Shown: positions 45,967 to 55,267 of the stretch, piece by piece
How the letters are laid out: each line of letters starts with the position of its first letter
How positions within the stretch are numbered: position 1 is the first letter of the stretch
NCBI RefSeq assembly: GCF_031582885.1
Contig: NZ_CP133988.1
Coordinates: 937,501-1,001,500, forward strand
From: Streptococcus parasanguinis
GTDB lineage: Bacteria > Bacillota > Bacilli > Lactobacillales > Streptococcaceae
DNA: 64,000 nucleotides
Direction: 5' to 3'
Notes under the pieces: generated by a model
Databases searched by the model: none
Seen by the model: only the letters and a program-made list of their open reading frames with translations
Told to the model about the DNA's origin: nothing
Program-made: the position numbers and the translations under genes

Positions 45967-46917
45967 ATGAAATCCTACAATACTTTGAATGATTATTATC
46001 GAACCTTATTTGGAGAAAAGACCTTTAAAGTCCCTATTGATGCGGGCTTTGATTGTCCCAATCGAGACGGAACAGTCGCCCACGGTGGCTGTACTTTTTG
46101 TACGGTCTCGGGTTCAGGAGATGCCATTGTGGCCCCAGAAGCTCCAATTCGAGAACAGTTTTACAAAGAGATTGATTTTATGCATCGGAAATGGCCAGAT
46201 GTGGAGAAGTACCTGGTCTATTTTCAAAATTTTACCAATACCCACGATAAAGTGGAAGTCATTCGAGAGCGGTATGAACAGGCCATCAATGAACCAGGAG
46301 TGGTAGGAATCAACATTGGTACGCGTCCGGACTGTTTACCAGATGAGACCTTGGCCTACCTAGCAGAGCTGACAGAGCGCATGCATGTGACGATTGAGTT
46401 GGGGCTTCAGACGACTTATGAAGCGACTTCTGAATTGATCAATCGGGCCCATAGTTATGATCTCTATGTTGAAACAGTCAAGCGGATTCGCAAACAGGTG
46501 CCGAAGGCTGAGATTGTCTCCCATTTGATCAATGGCCTTCCTGGGGAGACGCATGAGATGATGGTGGAAAATGTTCGCCGTTGTGTGACCGATAATGAAA
46601 TTGATGGCATCAAGTTACACCTCTTGCATTTGATGACCAATACACGGATGCAACGGGACTATCATGAAGGACGACTTCAACTCATGAGCCAGGAGGAGTA
46701 TGTCAAGGTCATCTGTGACCAGTTGGAGATCATCCCCAAACACATTGTCATCCACCGGATTACAGGGGACGCGCCACGGGATATGTTGATTGGCCCTATG
46801 TGGAGCCTCAACAAATGGGAAGTCCTAAACGCCATTGAAACTGAAATGCGTCGGCGTGGAAGTACCCAAGGATGTAAGCTAGAAGAAAAGGAGACTGCTG
46901 ATGCTTCGACCACTTGA
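45967..46917 (+). CDS. radical SAM protein, YhcC/YtqA type
   Basis: This 316-residue radical SAM enzyme has the family-specific wide cysteine spacing C-x11-C-x2-C (DCPNRDGTVAHGGCTFC) for the [4Fe-4S] cluster, and later NIGTRPDC and HLINGLPGET. In Bacillus it is adjacent to mnmM (ytqA-ytqB), as here, which suggests a tRNA U34 modification link. A perfect -10 TATAAT is at 45954-45959, only 7 bp before this ATG, so the mRNA is probably leaderless. An alternative in-frame ATG at 45958 lies within the promoter. It overlaps mnmM by 17 bp. Confidence 0.88.
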   Translation: MKSYNTLNDYYRTLFGEKTFKVPIDAGFDCPNRDGTVAHGGCTFCTVSGSGDAIVAPEAPIREQFYKEIDFMHRKWPDVEKYLVYFQNFTNTHDKVEVIRERYEQAINEPGVVGINIGTRPDCLPDETLAYLAELTERMHVTIELGLQTTYEATSELINRAHSYDLYVETVKRIRKQVPKAEIVSHLINGLPGETHEMMVENVRRCVTDNEIDGIKLHLLHLMTNTRMQRDYHEGRLQLMSQEEYVKVICDQLEIIPKHIVIHRITGDAPRDMLIGPMWSLNKWEVLNAIETEMRRRGSTQGCKLEEKETADASTT

Positions 46918-47458
46918 AATGGCCCATCAATTTTTAGCAGAAGTGATCACCAAAGAAGATGTGGTGGTGGATGCGACTATGGGAAATGGGCATGATACGG
47001 TTTTTTTAGCCAAATTAGCAGGTCAGGTCTATGCCTTTGATATTCAAGAGCAGGCACTTGCAAACACTCAAGAAAAATTGGACAAGTTGGGGCTTCAACA
47101 TGTCCAGTTGATCTTGGATGGGCACCAGCATGTGGACCAATATGTAGAGACTCTCAAAGCAGCTATTTTCAATCTGGGTTATCTACCATCTGCGGATAAA
47201 TCAGTCATCACCCTTCCAGCGACCACTATTGAAGCGATGGAGAAAATTTGTGCTCGCCTACAAAAAGGTGGGCGAATGGCTATAATGATCTATTATGGTC
47301 ATGAAGGGGGAGACATCGAGCGCGATGCAGTGCTGGACTTTGTCAGCCAGCTCCCACAAAAAGAATATACAGCGACCATCTACCGGACACTGAATCAAGT
47401 GAATCAGCCACCGTTTTTGGTGATGATCGAAAAATTAGAAAGCTACCGTCATGGATAA
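46901..47458 (+). CDS. mnmM: tRNA mnm(5)s(2)U34 methyltransferase MnmM (YtqB)
   Basis: This 185-residue SAM methylase has the SAM-binding loop VVDATMGNGHDTVFLA at about 22-37 and a catalytic-region NLGYLPSADKSV. MnmM completes the xm5s2U34 modification in Gram-positive tRNAs. It starts inside the radical SAM gene (17-bp overlap) and overlaps the next small ORF by 8 bp, so the three are translated as a unit. Confidence 0.88.
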   Translation: MLRPLEMAHQFLAEVITKEDVVVDATMGNGHDTVFLAKLAGQVYAFDIQEQALANTQEKLDKLGLQHVQLILDGHQHVDQYVETLKAAIFNLGYLPSADKSVITLPATTIEAMEKICARLQKGGRMAIMIYYGHEGGDIERDAVLDFVSQLPQKEYTATIYRTLNQVNQPPFLVMIEKLESYRHG

Positions 47459-47705
47459 AGAATATTTAAAGAACAAAATTGAAGGGATGAGACATCATTT
47501 TGTCGAATCAACCATCCACGAGCGAGAAACAGGTTTTTTTGACGAAGCCCATATGACCAAAAAGATGCTCAAAATAAAAAAGAAATTGGTTTCGCTTGAG
47601 ATGGAACGCTGTCAAAAGAAGATTGAGCACAAGGATGTAACCAAGACTGACCAAAAGATTGCGGAGTTGAAACAGCAATTTGAGACCTGTTGCCAAGAAC
47701 GCTAG
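47451..47705 (+). CDS. small hypothetical protein downstream of mnmM
   Basis: This 84-residue highly charged, helical protein is probably a short coiled coil (KNKIEGMRHHFVEST, then KKMLKIKKKLVSLEMERC, then KIAELKQQFETCCQ). It has no signal peptide or membrane segment. It overlaps mnmM by 8 bp and lies 11 bp before the antiporter gene. I do not recognise the family. Length and coupling to mnmM support a real gene. Confidence 0.65.
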   Translation: MDKEYLKNKIEGMRHHFVESTIHERETGFFDEAHMTKKMLKIKKKLVSLEMERCQKKIEHKDVTKTDQKIAELKQQFETCCQER

Positions 47706-47716
47706 GGAGGAGTGCT

Positions 47717-49771
47717 ATGGAATTACTCCTTTATGCAGTGATCTTTTCGATGATTTTGATCGCTTCAAATGCTACCAACAAGCTTGTGCCGAGTCTTCCT
47801 CTGCCCTTGCTCCAAATCTTACTGGGGATTGGTTGGGCCCTCTTTATCCCAGAAGAAAATTTTCATCTGGATACCGAGCTCTTTCTGGCTTTGGTCATTG
47901 GTCCTCTTTTATTTCGGGAGGCAGAAGAAGCAGATATCACTTCCGTCTTAAAGCACTGGCGTATCATTCTCTATTTGATCTTCCCAGTGATTTTTATCTC
48001 AACCATTAGTTTGGGTTGGGCTGCCCATTCCTTGTGGCTAAGTCTTCCTTTAGCAGCCTGTATGGCAGTGGGTGCGGCCCTCGGACCTACAGATTTAGTA
48101 GCCTTTGCTTCTCTGTCTGAGCGCTTTACCTTTCCAAAGCGGGTTTCGAATATCTTAAAAGGGGAAGGCTTACTAAATGACGCCTCTGGCTTGGTTGCCT
48201 TTCGAGTAGCCTTGACGGCCCTTGCAACCGGAAGTTTCTCCCTAGGAGAAGCAGGCGTTTCCTTAGGGATCTCCATTATTGGAGGATTTGCGGTAGGAAT
48301 CTTGACGGCCTTTGTGAATCGATGGTTGCAAAAGTTACTTTTGAGTGTTCGTGCCAGTGATATTGCCAGTGAATTGATATTAGAACTCAGTCTTCCTCTG
48401 TTGACTTTTTTCTTAGCGGAGGAACTTCATGTATCTGGGATTATCGCCGTGGTTGTCTCTGGGATCCTCAAAGCCAGTCGGTTTAAGCATATTACCCTTT
48501 TGGAAGCACGGGTAGATACCGTCAGTCATACTGTTTGGAATACGGTCAACTTTATCTTAAATGGATCGGTCTTTGTGATCTTGGGAATGGAATTGGAAAT
48601 GATTGCTAAGCCGATTCTAAGTAGCTCGATTTATAATAATCTTCTCTTGCTTCTTTCGGTCTTTGTGTTGACAGCTTTGCTATTTTTGATTCGCTTTGTC
48701 ATGGTTTATCTCTTTTACTGGTTTCGAACCCTTCGTCTCAAAAAGTCGGTTCGAAATTATCTAAAAGATGCCTTACTGCTGACCTTCTCCGGTGTGAAGG
48801 GAACGGTTTCGATTGCGACGATTCTTTTGATCCCAACTAAGATCGAAAAAGAATATCCTATCCTGCTCTTTTTAGTGGCAGGAGTTACCCTTGTTAGCTT
48901 TATTACAGGATTGATGGTGCTCCCAAAATTGTCAGAAGACAAGGAAGAAACCAATGATTACCTAATGCAGATCGCGATTTTGAATGATGTTGTCATGGAA
49001 TTAGAAGCAGAGCTAAAGAATAGTAAGCATAAGGGCCCCTTGTATGCAGCGATTGATAACTACCATGGTCGGATTGAAAATTTGATTTTAAGTCAGGAAA
49101 ACAAGCTCATCCAAAAGGACTGGGAGCAGTTGAAGCTCTTGATTTTGAGTATTGAAAGTGATGGCTTGGAACAGGCTTATGAAGAAGGGATGATTCGAGA
49201 GCGTGGCTACCGTGTCTACCAACGCTATCTTCACAATATGGAACAACGTGTCAATCGCAATCTCTCCTCTCGTCTAACCTATTACCTTTTGGTTTCCTTC
49301 CGCCTCTTGCGTTTGCTGGTCCATGAGATCTTAACTTTTGGGTCTGGCTTGCGAAACTGGTGGACCCGAGAAGACAGCAAGTTAGAGGCCATTGATTATG
49401 ACCAGATTGCTGCCCTTTATTTGGCCAATACAGAAATCATTATCGAAAGTTTGGAAGACCTCAAGGGGATTTATCGGAGCAGTTTGATCTCTTTCCTACA
49501 AGAATCTCGTCTGAGAGAAACTGCTATTATTACCAGTGGGGCCTTTGTGGAGCGGGTTATTAATCGCGTGAAACCAAATAATATCGATGAAATGTTGAGA
49601 GGCTATTATTTGGAGCGTAAGATTATTTTTGAATATGAAGCGCAACACCTGATTACCGCCAAGCAAGCGCGCCGTATGCGGCAAAATGTCAATGAATTAG
49701 AAAGCTATTCCCTAAGAGAAAGTGCCAATACGCTTCCATACGATTTGATCGAGTATGCACGGAATCGTTGA
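47717..49771 (+). CDS. CPA1-type Na+/H+ antiporter (NhaP-like)
   Basis: This 684-residue protein has an N-terminal membrane part of about 12 helices (1-410). It includes the ion-binding region GPTDLVAFASL and GEGLLNDASGLVAFR of the CPA1 family, and later SGVKGTVSIAT. A long soluble C-terminal domain (about 415-684) with helical segments distinguishes it from minimal antiporters. It likely exchanges Na+ or K+ for H+. AGGGAGGAG lies 5 bp before the ATG; an in-frame start 27 bp earlier lacks this. Repeat copy 2 follows. Confidence 0.9.
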   Translation: MELLLYAVIFSMILIASNATNKLVPSLPLPLLQILLGIGWALFIPEENFHLDTELFLALVIGPLLFREAEEADITSVLKHWRIILYLIFPVIFISTISLGWAAHSLWLSLPLAACMAVGAALGPTDLVAFASLSERFTFPKRVSNILKGEGLLNDASGLVAFRVALTALATGSFSLGEAGVSLGISIIGGFAVGILTAFVNRWLQKLLLSVRASDIASELILELSLPLLTFFLAEELHVSGIIAVVVSGILKASRFKHITLLEARVDTVSHTVWNTVNFILNGSVFVILGMELEMIAKPILSSSIYNNLLLLLSVFVLTALLFLIRFVMVYLFYWFRTLRLKKSVRNYLKDALLLTFSGVKGTVSIATILLIPTKIEKEYPILLFLVAGVTLVSFITGLMVLPKLSEDKEETNDYLMQIAILNDVVMELEAELKNSKHKGPLYAAIDNYHGRIENLILSQENKLIQKDWEQLKLLILSIESDGLEQAYEEGMIRERGYRVYQRYLHNMEQRVNRNLSSRLTYYLLVSFRLLRLLVHEILTFGSGLRNWWTREDSKLEAIDYDQIAALYLANTEIIIESLEDLKGIYRSSLISFLQESRLRETAIITSGAFVERVINRVKPNNIDEMLRGYYLERKIIFEYEAQHLITAKQARRMRQNVNELESYSLRESANTLPYDLIEYARNR

Positions 49772-49784
49772 GATAAGAGTAAAA

Positions 49785-49959
49785 GAGGCTGGGACAAAAG
49801 TCCTAGCCTCTCAATTATTTTTGGATTGTCGATCAAGACGCAGTGGTTGAGTGGACTCTACTACGCTGATTTCATCAGCTTTTACAGCCCTACTCAACTG
49901 TGCGGAGGTGGGACGACGAAATCGAATTCTGACGAATTACCGATTTCTGTCCCACTCTC
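49785..49959 (-). repeat. ~175-bp structured intergenic repeat, copy 2 (reverse orientation)
   Basis: Reverse complement of the elements at 3044-3219 and 58169-58342, differing by only a few substitutions. It lies between the convergent antiporter and ABC ATPase genes. Confidence 0.85.
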
Positions 49960-49982
49960 TTTTTGCTTTATTCATTTTCTTT

Positions 49983-50774
49983 TCAGTGTGCGATTTCTGG
50001 TTTGACAAAGAGTCGCTCATCACCAAGATCAATAAGGGATACTGGTGCTTCATAAAATTGGCTAAGGACATGAGGAGTTAGGATCTTTTCCTTTGGTCCT
50101 TGCTCGACCACTTGGCCATGTTTGAGTAAGAGGACATGGGTCATGTCTGTTGTAATTTCCTCGGCATGGTGGGTGACGTAGATCATGGTAGGCGCGTGAT
50201 CCAGTTGTTTGATATGATGGATCTGACGGAGGAGTTTTTCTCTGGCAAAGAGATCCAATCCACTAGAAGCTTCGTCAAAAATGATCAGATCTGGCTGGTC
50301 CATGAGGCTTCGTGCAATGAGGACTGTCTGCTTTTCTCCCTGGGAGAGCTCCCGGTATTTGCGACCGATCAAAGCGCCAGCACCAATTGAAGTTAGCATA
50401 TCCCGTGCCCAGTTCAGTTCTTCTTCCCCGTATGCAGCATATAAGATACTACTCTTGTATTGACCAGTTAGGACAATTTGCTCTGTCAAAAGATGTTCTG
50501 GCAGTCTTTCTGAAATGAAGGAGCTAACGATACCAATACGCTTACGTAACTCAGGAATACCCCCTTCTCCAAAGCGGGTTCCAAGGACCGTTACCTGGCC
50601 AGAACTAGCCCAGTATTCAGACATGAGCAGTTTGAGGAGGGTCGATTTTCCTGCTCCATTTAAGCCTAAAATCGCCCAACATTCATTTTCTTTTACTTGC
50701 CAGTTAATCTCTTTTAAAAGGGCTTTTCCATTGCGGATCAAATTGACGTCTTGTAGTTCAATCAAATTATTCAT
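49983..50774 (-). CDS. orphan ABC transporter ATP-binding protein (YlmA-like)
   Basis: This 263-residue single ATPase has Walker A GLNGAGKST (37-45), signature LSQGEKQ, Walker B LIIFDEASSGLD and the switch His in YVTHHAEE. No permease or binding protein is adjacent on either side. The wording resembles YlmA/ModF-type ATPases that occur alone in Firmicutes. Its partner is unknown, and it may be a regulatory or translation-linked ATPase. GGATGAAG precedes the ATG, and it is divergent from the AI-2E-type gene, with 75 bp between starts. Confidence 0.82.
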   Translation of the reverse strand: MNNLIELQDVNLIRNGKALLKEINWQVKENECWAILGLNGAGKSTLLKLLMSEYWASSGQVTVLGTRFGEGGIPELRKRIGIVSSFISERLPEHLLTEQIVLTGQYKSSILYAAYGEEELNWARDMLTSIGAGALIGRKYRELSQGEKQTVLIARSLMDQPDLIIFDEASSGLDLFAREKLLRQIHHIKQLDHAPTMIYVTHHAEEITTDMTHVLLLKHGQVVEQGPKEKILTPHVLSQFYEAPVSLIDLGDERLFVKPEIAH

Positions 50775-50848
50775 AACTTCATCCTTTTGATTAAAATCTC
50801 CTTTATTCTATCATAAAATATGGTAGAATAGAAAACAGGAGGTAAGGA

Positions 50849-51976
50849 ATGTTTCGAAATAGTAAATTGTTATTCTGGACATGTGAGATCTTATTATTGA
50901 CGGTGATTTTCTATATTTGGAAATCAATGGGGACTTTAATTTCTCCATTTGTATCTGTTCTGAATACCATCCTCTTACCATTTTTAATTGCAGGTTTTTT
51001 ATATTACATTACCAATCCGATTGTTGAATTGTTGGAAAAACATTTAAAAATCAAGCGTGTGTTTGGGATTTTGATCACCTTAGTACTCTTGTTTGGGATC
51101 ATTGGCTTAGGGATCTTTTATCTGCTCCCTATCTTAATTAATCAGTTAACCAGCTTGATCAATTCAACTCAAGGACTTTACTGGGAAGTTCAAAGTTTGG
51201 TTCGAAAACTCTCGACCAATCCTTTGTTCCAGAATGTGAATATCCAGTCGACGATTCAGCAGTTGAATCTCTCTTATATGGATATCCTACAAAATCTCTT
51301 GAATAGTGTGACCAACAGTTTAGGAAGTGTGGTTAACACCATTGTCAATACGGTCTTTATCTTGATCATGACCCCTGTCTTCTTGGTTTATTTCTTGGTC
51401 GATGGGAAGAAGTTATTGCCGATGTTGGAGCGGACCATTTTACGCAATGACAAACTCCACATTTCAAGCCTCTTGATTAGTTTGAATGAAACGGTCTCTC
51501 GCTATATTAGTGGGATTTCGATCGATGCCTTTATCATTGGAACCCTAGCCTACATTGGCTATAGTTTTATTGGATTGAAGTACGCTTTGGTCTTTGCCAT
51601 CTTTTCTGGGCTGGCCAACCTCATTCCATATGTAGGACCAACCATCGGCTTGATTCCGATGATCATCACCTATGCCTTCACAGATATGGATATGATGATC
51701 AAAGCAGTCATTTACATGTTGATTATCCAGCAGATCGATGGGAATATTCTTTATCCGCGTATCGTTGGAGGCGTGATGAAGGTTCACCCGATTACCATTA
51801 TGGTTCTCTTATTGCTCTCAAGTAATATCTACGGCATTATCGGGATGGTCGTTGCGATTCCAGTCTATTCGATTGGAAAAGAAATTGTAAAATTCTTGGT
51901 GAATCTTTATGATAACCACCGTGCTGCTAAGGAGCAGAAGAAAAAAGAAGAATTTGGTATCATTAATAAATCATAG
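50849..51976 (+). CDS. AI-2E family (PerM/YrrI-type) transporter
   Basis: This 375-residue membrane protein has the family's seven or eight helices and a soluble segment (about 110-165). The signature GLANLIPYVGPTIGLIP lies in the C-terminal half, with IDGNILYPRIVG following. Despite the family name, most members have no proven AI-2 role; some are Na+/H+ antiporters or efflux proteins. AGGAGGTAAG precedes the ATG. A -10-like TAGAAT lies at 50824-50829. Confidence 0.88.
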   Translation: MFRNSKLLFWTCEILLLTVIFYIWKSMGTLISPFVSVLNTILLPFLIAGFLYYITNPIVELLEKHLKIKRVFGILITLVLLFGIIGLGIFYLLPILINQLTSLINSTQGLYWEVQSLVRKLSTNPLFQNVNIQSTIQQLNLSYMDILQNLLNSVTNSLGSVVNTIVNTVFILIMTPVFLVYFLVDGKKLLPMLERTILRNDKLHISSLLISLNETVSRYISGISIDAFIIGTLAYIGYSFIGLKYALVFAIFSGLANLIPYVGPTIGLIPMIITYAFTDMDMMIKAVIYMLIIQQIDGNILYPRIVGGVMKVHPITIMVLLLLSSNIYGIIGMVVAIPVYSIGKEIVKFLVNLYDNHRAAKEQKKKEEFGIINKS

Positions 51977-52012
51977 ACTCTAGCGCCTATATGGGCCTTG
52001 GAGTCTTTTTTG
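51976..52012 (+). terminator. terminator after the AI-2E-type gene
   Basis: AGACTCTAG...CTTGGAGTCT stem with an inner GCC/GGC, followed by six T. Confidence 0.75.
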
Positions 52013-52112
52013 TACATTTATTTGAAAAAATGCTGGAAAATAGTCAACAAGTGCTATGAAATGTGTTAAAATATAAGTGATTTTGAAAGAAAATATGAAA
52101 AGGTAGGAAAAG

Positions 52113-53594
52113 ATGAGACTGCTCTTATCGAAAAAACAGAGACGCCAATTGCAATTATTGGAAATCTTGATTAAGGAAAAAAGATGGTTCCACTTAAAAG
52201 AGTTGGCCAAGCGTTTGGATTGTACAGAACGTTCGTTAAAAGAAGATTTGTCTAATCTTCGTAGTACATTTGATGACTTTTTAATTGAATCCTCTACCAA
52301 TGGGATCAAAATCAGTTATGAGGATTCGGTTGGGCTAGAAGTGATCTATCATCACTTTTTAAAAGAATCACAAGCCTTCGCCTTGATTGAATATCTTTTC
52401 TTCAACAAGGATGTTTCCAATGAATATATTTGCAGAAAGTTTGATCTGAGTTACCAATCTTTCTACCGCTTGATTCGGACGATTAATCAGAAGCTTCAAA
52501 CCAAATACAATGTAAAGATTGATTTGAAACCCTTGAATCTTGTCGGGGATGAGATTGACGTTCGTTTCTTTTATGCCCAATATTTTGCGGAACGTTATTA
52601 CTACATGGAGTGGCCTTTCCCAGAATTTAAGGAAGAGGCGGTGACCGATTTGATCACCTTCTTCTTCAAGCTCTATGGCTATCCATTGACCTTCTCTGTA
52701 CTCAGGTCTTATAAAGTTCTCTTGACAGTCTACTTGTCACGGATTAAGCAAGGTTACTTCATCGACATGCCAACGAACTATGATGTGTATAAGGACCAGT
52801 ATCAAGGGGTGACCAATGTCGAGGAGATGTTGCGCTACTTTAGCTTGCAGTTGGGTGTCGAGTTGAATGAAAAAGTGCTGGAGCAGTTCTTTATTATCTT
52901 TATTCAAGAGAATTTCTATTTCAGTCCAGAAAGCTTGATCGAAGCTGCAGAAACAGATCCTTATGCCAAAGAATCAACGACGCTCATCAGAGATATGTTC
53001 AAGGATCTATGCTATACCTATGATTTAGACATTGAAAATCTTGATGAGATGTTGATGCACGTTCACAATACGGCTCACTTAGGTCGGAAGGAATTGTTCT
53101 CGGAGTTCCTCTTATTTGATACCAAGACCAATACCAACGAAGATTTCATGAGCATCTTCCCAGCCTTCTATGATGATTTGAAGGAGCATATCATCACTTA
53201 TATGAAGACCATGAAGCATGATCTGAACGAAGAGATCATCAAGCACATGATCTACACGGTCTACACTCACTGGGAACGTCTCTTACCGCAGTTGTTGCGC
53301 CGTCGGAAGTCTATTAAGGTCTTGATTATCAGTCGTTTTGACGATCACCATGCCAAATCCATGATCGATTTTCTAGATTTCTACTGTACGGATAACTTTG
53401 AATTTACGCAGATGATCAAGTACAATCTAACAGTGGATGATATTGAAGCTTCGGATGCCGACGTAGTGGTGGCCAACTTTATGATGCCTGAATTAAAGAA
53501 AAAACCATTTATTTGTACAAGTAGTCTCTCATCGCTTGAGCTGGTTGAAAAACTCAATGCCTTCTTTTATGATTTTACCAGTGCAGAACACTAA
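52113..53594 (+). CDS. Mga-family virulence-type transcriptional regulator
   Basis: This 493-residue protein has the same length as pneumococcal MgaSpn. The N-terminal winged-helix/HTH region (about 10-75; HLKELAKRLDCTERSLKEDLSNL) is followed by a second HTH (about 105-135; CRKFDLSYQSFYRLIRTINQKL). PRD-like helical domains and a C-terminal EIIB-like region (IKVLIISRFDDHHAKSMIDF, about 400-420) complete the architecture. Such regulators answer to PTS phosphorylation. AGGTAGG lies upstream of the ATG, and a TAAAAT -10 is near 52067. The target genes are not evident: it is flanked by terminators on both sides, and no adjacent surface-protein gene is present. Confidence 0.87.
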   Translation: MRLLLSKKQRRQLQLLEILIKEKRWFHLKELAKRLDCTERSLKEDLSNLRSTFDDFLIESSTNGIKISYEDSVGLEVIYHHFLKESQAFALIEYLFFNKDVSNEYICRKFDLSYQSFYRLIRTINQKLQTKYNVKIDLKPLNLVGDEIDVRFFYAQYFAERYYYMEWPFPEFKEEAVTDLITFFFKLYGYPLTFSVLRSYKVLLTVYLSRIKQGYFIDMPTNYDVYKDQYQGVTNVEEMLRYFSLQLGVELNEKVLEQFFIIFIQENFYFSPESLIEAAETDPYAKESTTLIRDMFKDLCYTYDLDIENLDEMLMHVHNTAHLGRKELFSEFLLFDTKTNTNEDFMSIFPAFYDDLKEHIITYMKTMKHDLNEEIIKHMIYTVYTHWERLLPQLLRRRKSIKVLIISRFDDHHAKSMIDFLDFYCTDNFEFTQMIKYNLTVDDIEASDADVVVANFMMPELKKKPFICTSSLSSLELVEKLNAFFYDFTSAEH

Positions 53595-53620
53595 AATCAG
53601 GACCTGGTCCTGATTTTTTG
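53595..53620 (+). terminator. terminator after the Mga-family gene
   Basis: AATCAGGACC-t-GGTCCTGATT followed by T; it begins at the stop codon. Confidence 0.85.
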
Positions 53621-53709
53621 ATGGTAAAAAAAGAAAATTTTATAGAAGAATGCAGGCTCTCCTATTTTGTGGTATAATATACGATATTATATACTGGAGG
53701 AATTTATCC

Positions 53710-55059
53710 ATGGAAGACCCTGGCAGTCAGGAAATTTTACTGGAATTTATTTTATTGATTGTTTTGACATTATTGAACGCCTTTTTCTCGGCGACTGAAA
53801 TGTCAATGGTATCGTTGAATCGCTCTCGTGTAGAGCAAAAGGCTGAAGAAGGAGATAAAAAATACATTCGTCTTCTTAGCGTATTGGAGCAACCGAACCA
53901 TTTCTTATCCACTATTCAGGTGGGGATCACCTTGATTACCATCTTATCTGGGGCGAGTCTTGCGGATAGCCTTGGACATGTCATTGCTGGATGGATGGGC
54001 AATACTAAAACGGCTCTTGCAACTGGAAGCTTTTTATCTCTAGCATTTTTGACTTATATTTCGATCGTGTTTGGCGAACTCTATCCGAAACGAATCGCTA
54101 TGAACTTGAAAGATGAGTTGGCTGTTCGAACAGCTCCGATTGTGATTCTATTAGGAAAAATTGTCAGCCCCTTTGTTTGGTTGCTTTCAGCATCGACCAA
54201 CCTTTTGAGCCGTATCACGCCAATGGAATTCGATGATCCGGATGAAAAGATGACGCGGGATGAAATCGAGTATATGCTGACCAATAGTGAAGCAACACTA
54301 GATGCGGACGAGATTGAGATGCTCCAAGGGATCTTTTCATTAGATGAAATGGTAGCGCGTGAAGTCATGGTTCCACGGACAGATGCCTTCATGGTTGATA
54401 TCAATGATGATACCAAAGAAATTATTGAAAGTATCCTTAAGCAAAACTTTTCACGGATTCCTGTCTATGATGATGACAAGGACAATGTCATCGGCCTCAT
54501 CCATACCAAACGTCTCTTGAACGAAGGATTTATCAATGGCTTTGATAATATTGTCTTAAGAAAGATTTTACAAGAACCTTTGTTTGTTCCAGAAACCATT
54601 TTTGTGGATGATCTTTTGAAGGAATTGCGCAATACGCAAAATCAAATGGCCATTCTACTCGATGAATATGGCGGGATGTCTGGTTTGGTTACTCTTGAAG
54701 ACCTCTTGGAAGAAATCGTCGGTGAAATTGACGATGAGACTGACAAAGCTGAAATTGATGTTTTTGAAATTGGGGATAATACTTATGTCGTGCAAGGAGC
54801 TATGTCACTAAACGACTTTAATGAATACTTTGGCGTTGAGTTGGAAAGTGATGATGTGGATACTATTGCAGGGTATTATTTGACTGAAGTTGGGCGGATT
54901 CCATCCTTGAAAGAACGCCTCAGCTGTGAAGTCGATAGTCAAAAGAAACACTTGATCTTGACTAATGACAAGGTGAAAAACGGTCGTGTGACCAAGGTGA
55001 AAGTTGAAATTTCTGAAATCGTCGAGGAAGATGAAGAAACAAAATCAAAAGAAGATTAA
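53710..55059 (+). CDS. CNNM/CorC family membrane protein with CBS pair (hemolysin-type)
   Basis: This 449-residue protein has a DUF21/CNNM membrane domain (about 10-200, four helices, with NAFFSATEMSMVSLNRSRV). A CBS pair (about 215-335; VMVPRTDAFMVDI, GLIHTKRLLNEG) and a C-terminal CorC_HlyC domain (about 350-435) follow. The family is linked to Mg2+/Co2+ efflux or Na+-driven Mg2+ transport; the 'hemolysin' label is historical. I chose the ATG at 53710 (TGGAGGA 8 bp upstream) over the open frame back to 53650. A TATAAT-rich promoter lies at 53673-53692. Confidence 0.9.
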   Translation: MEDPGSQEILLEFILLIVLTLLNAFFSATEMSMVSLNRSRVEQKAEEGDKKYIRLLSVLEQPNHFLSTIQVGITLITILSGASLADSLGHVIAGWMGNTKTALATGSFLSLAFLTYISIVFGELYPKRIAMNLKDELAVRTAPIVILLGKIVSPFVWLLSASTNLLSRITPMEFDDPDEKMTRDEIEYMLTNSEATLDADEIEMLQGIFSLDEMVAREVMVPRTDAFMVDINDDTKEIIESILKQNFSRIPVYDDDKDNVIGLIHTKRLLNEGFINGFDNIVLRKILQEPLFVPETIFVDDLLKELRNTQNQMAILLDEYGGMSGLVTLEDLLEEIVGEIDDETDKAEIDVFEIGDNTYVVQGAMSLNDFNEYFGVELESDDVDTIAGYYLTEVGRIPSLKERLSCEVDSQKKHLILTNDKVKNGRVTKVKVEISEIVEEDEETKSKED

Positions 55060-55064
55060 AAAAT

Positions 55065-55098
55065 AGAGGCTTGGATGTGTTCCAGCCTCTGTTTTTTT
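55065..55098 (+). terminator. terminator after the CNNM gene
   Basis: AGAGGCTtGGA-tgtgt-TCCaGCCTCT followed by seven T. Confidence 0.85.
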
Positions 55099-55151
55099 CT
55101 TGTCAAGACCAGTTGAATTTTCAAAAAATTTCAAAAATTTCTGAAATAGTC

Positions 55152-55180
55152 TTGACAGCCAAAAAAAATTAAGGTAAGAT
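55152..55180 (+). promoter_or_regulatory. promoter of the TrpXYZ-type operon leader
   Basis: Consensus -35 TTGACA (55152-55157), 17-bp spacer, -10 TAAGAT (55175-55180). The transcript should start near 55187, giving a leader of about 280 nt before the substrate-binding protein gene. Confidence 0.8.
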
Positions 55181-55213
55181 AATACCCATAAAAAAAGAAA
55201 GCAGAAAATAAAC

Positions 55214-55267
55214 ATGAAGCAACAAGCCATTTCAACTCAAAAATTTTACTTTAGCTACTTTAGATAG
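55214..55267 (+). CDS. 17-residue aromatic-rich leader peptide
   Basis: The short ORF reads MKQQAISTQKFYFSYFR and stop. Five of the last seven residues are Phe or Tyr (codons TTT TAC TTT AGC TAC TTT AGA), and there is no Trp codon. It lies about 27 nt after the predicted transcript start. The ribosome binding site is only an A/G-rich stretch (AGAAAGCAG), which is unconvincing. The last six codons form the 5' arm of the first RNA pairing of the downstream attenuator. I read it as the sensing peptide of a transcription attenuation system. Confidence 0.65.
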   Translation: MKQQAISTQKFYFSYFR

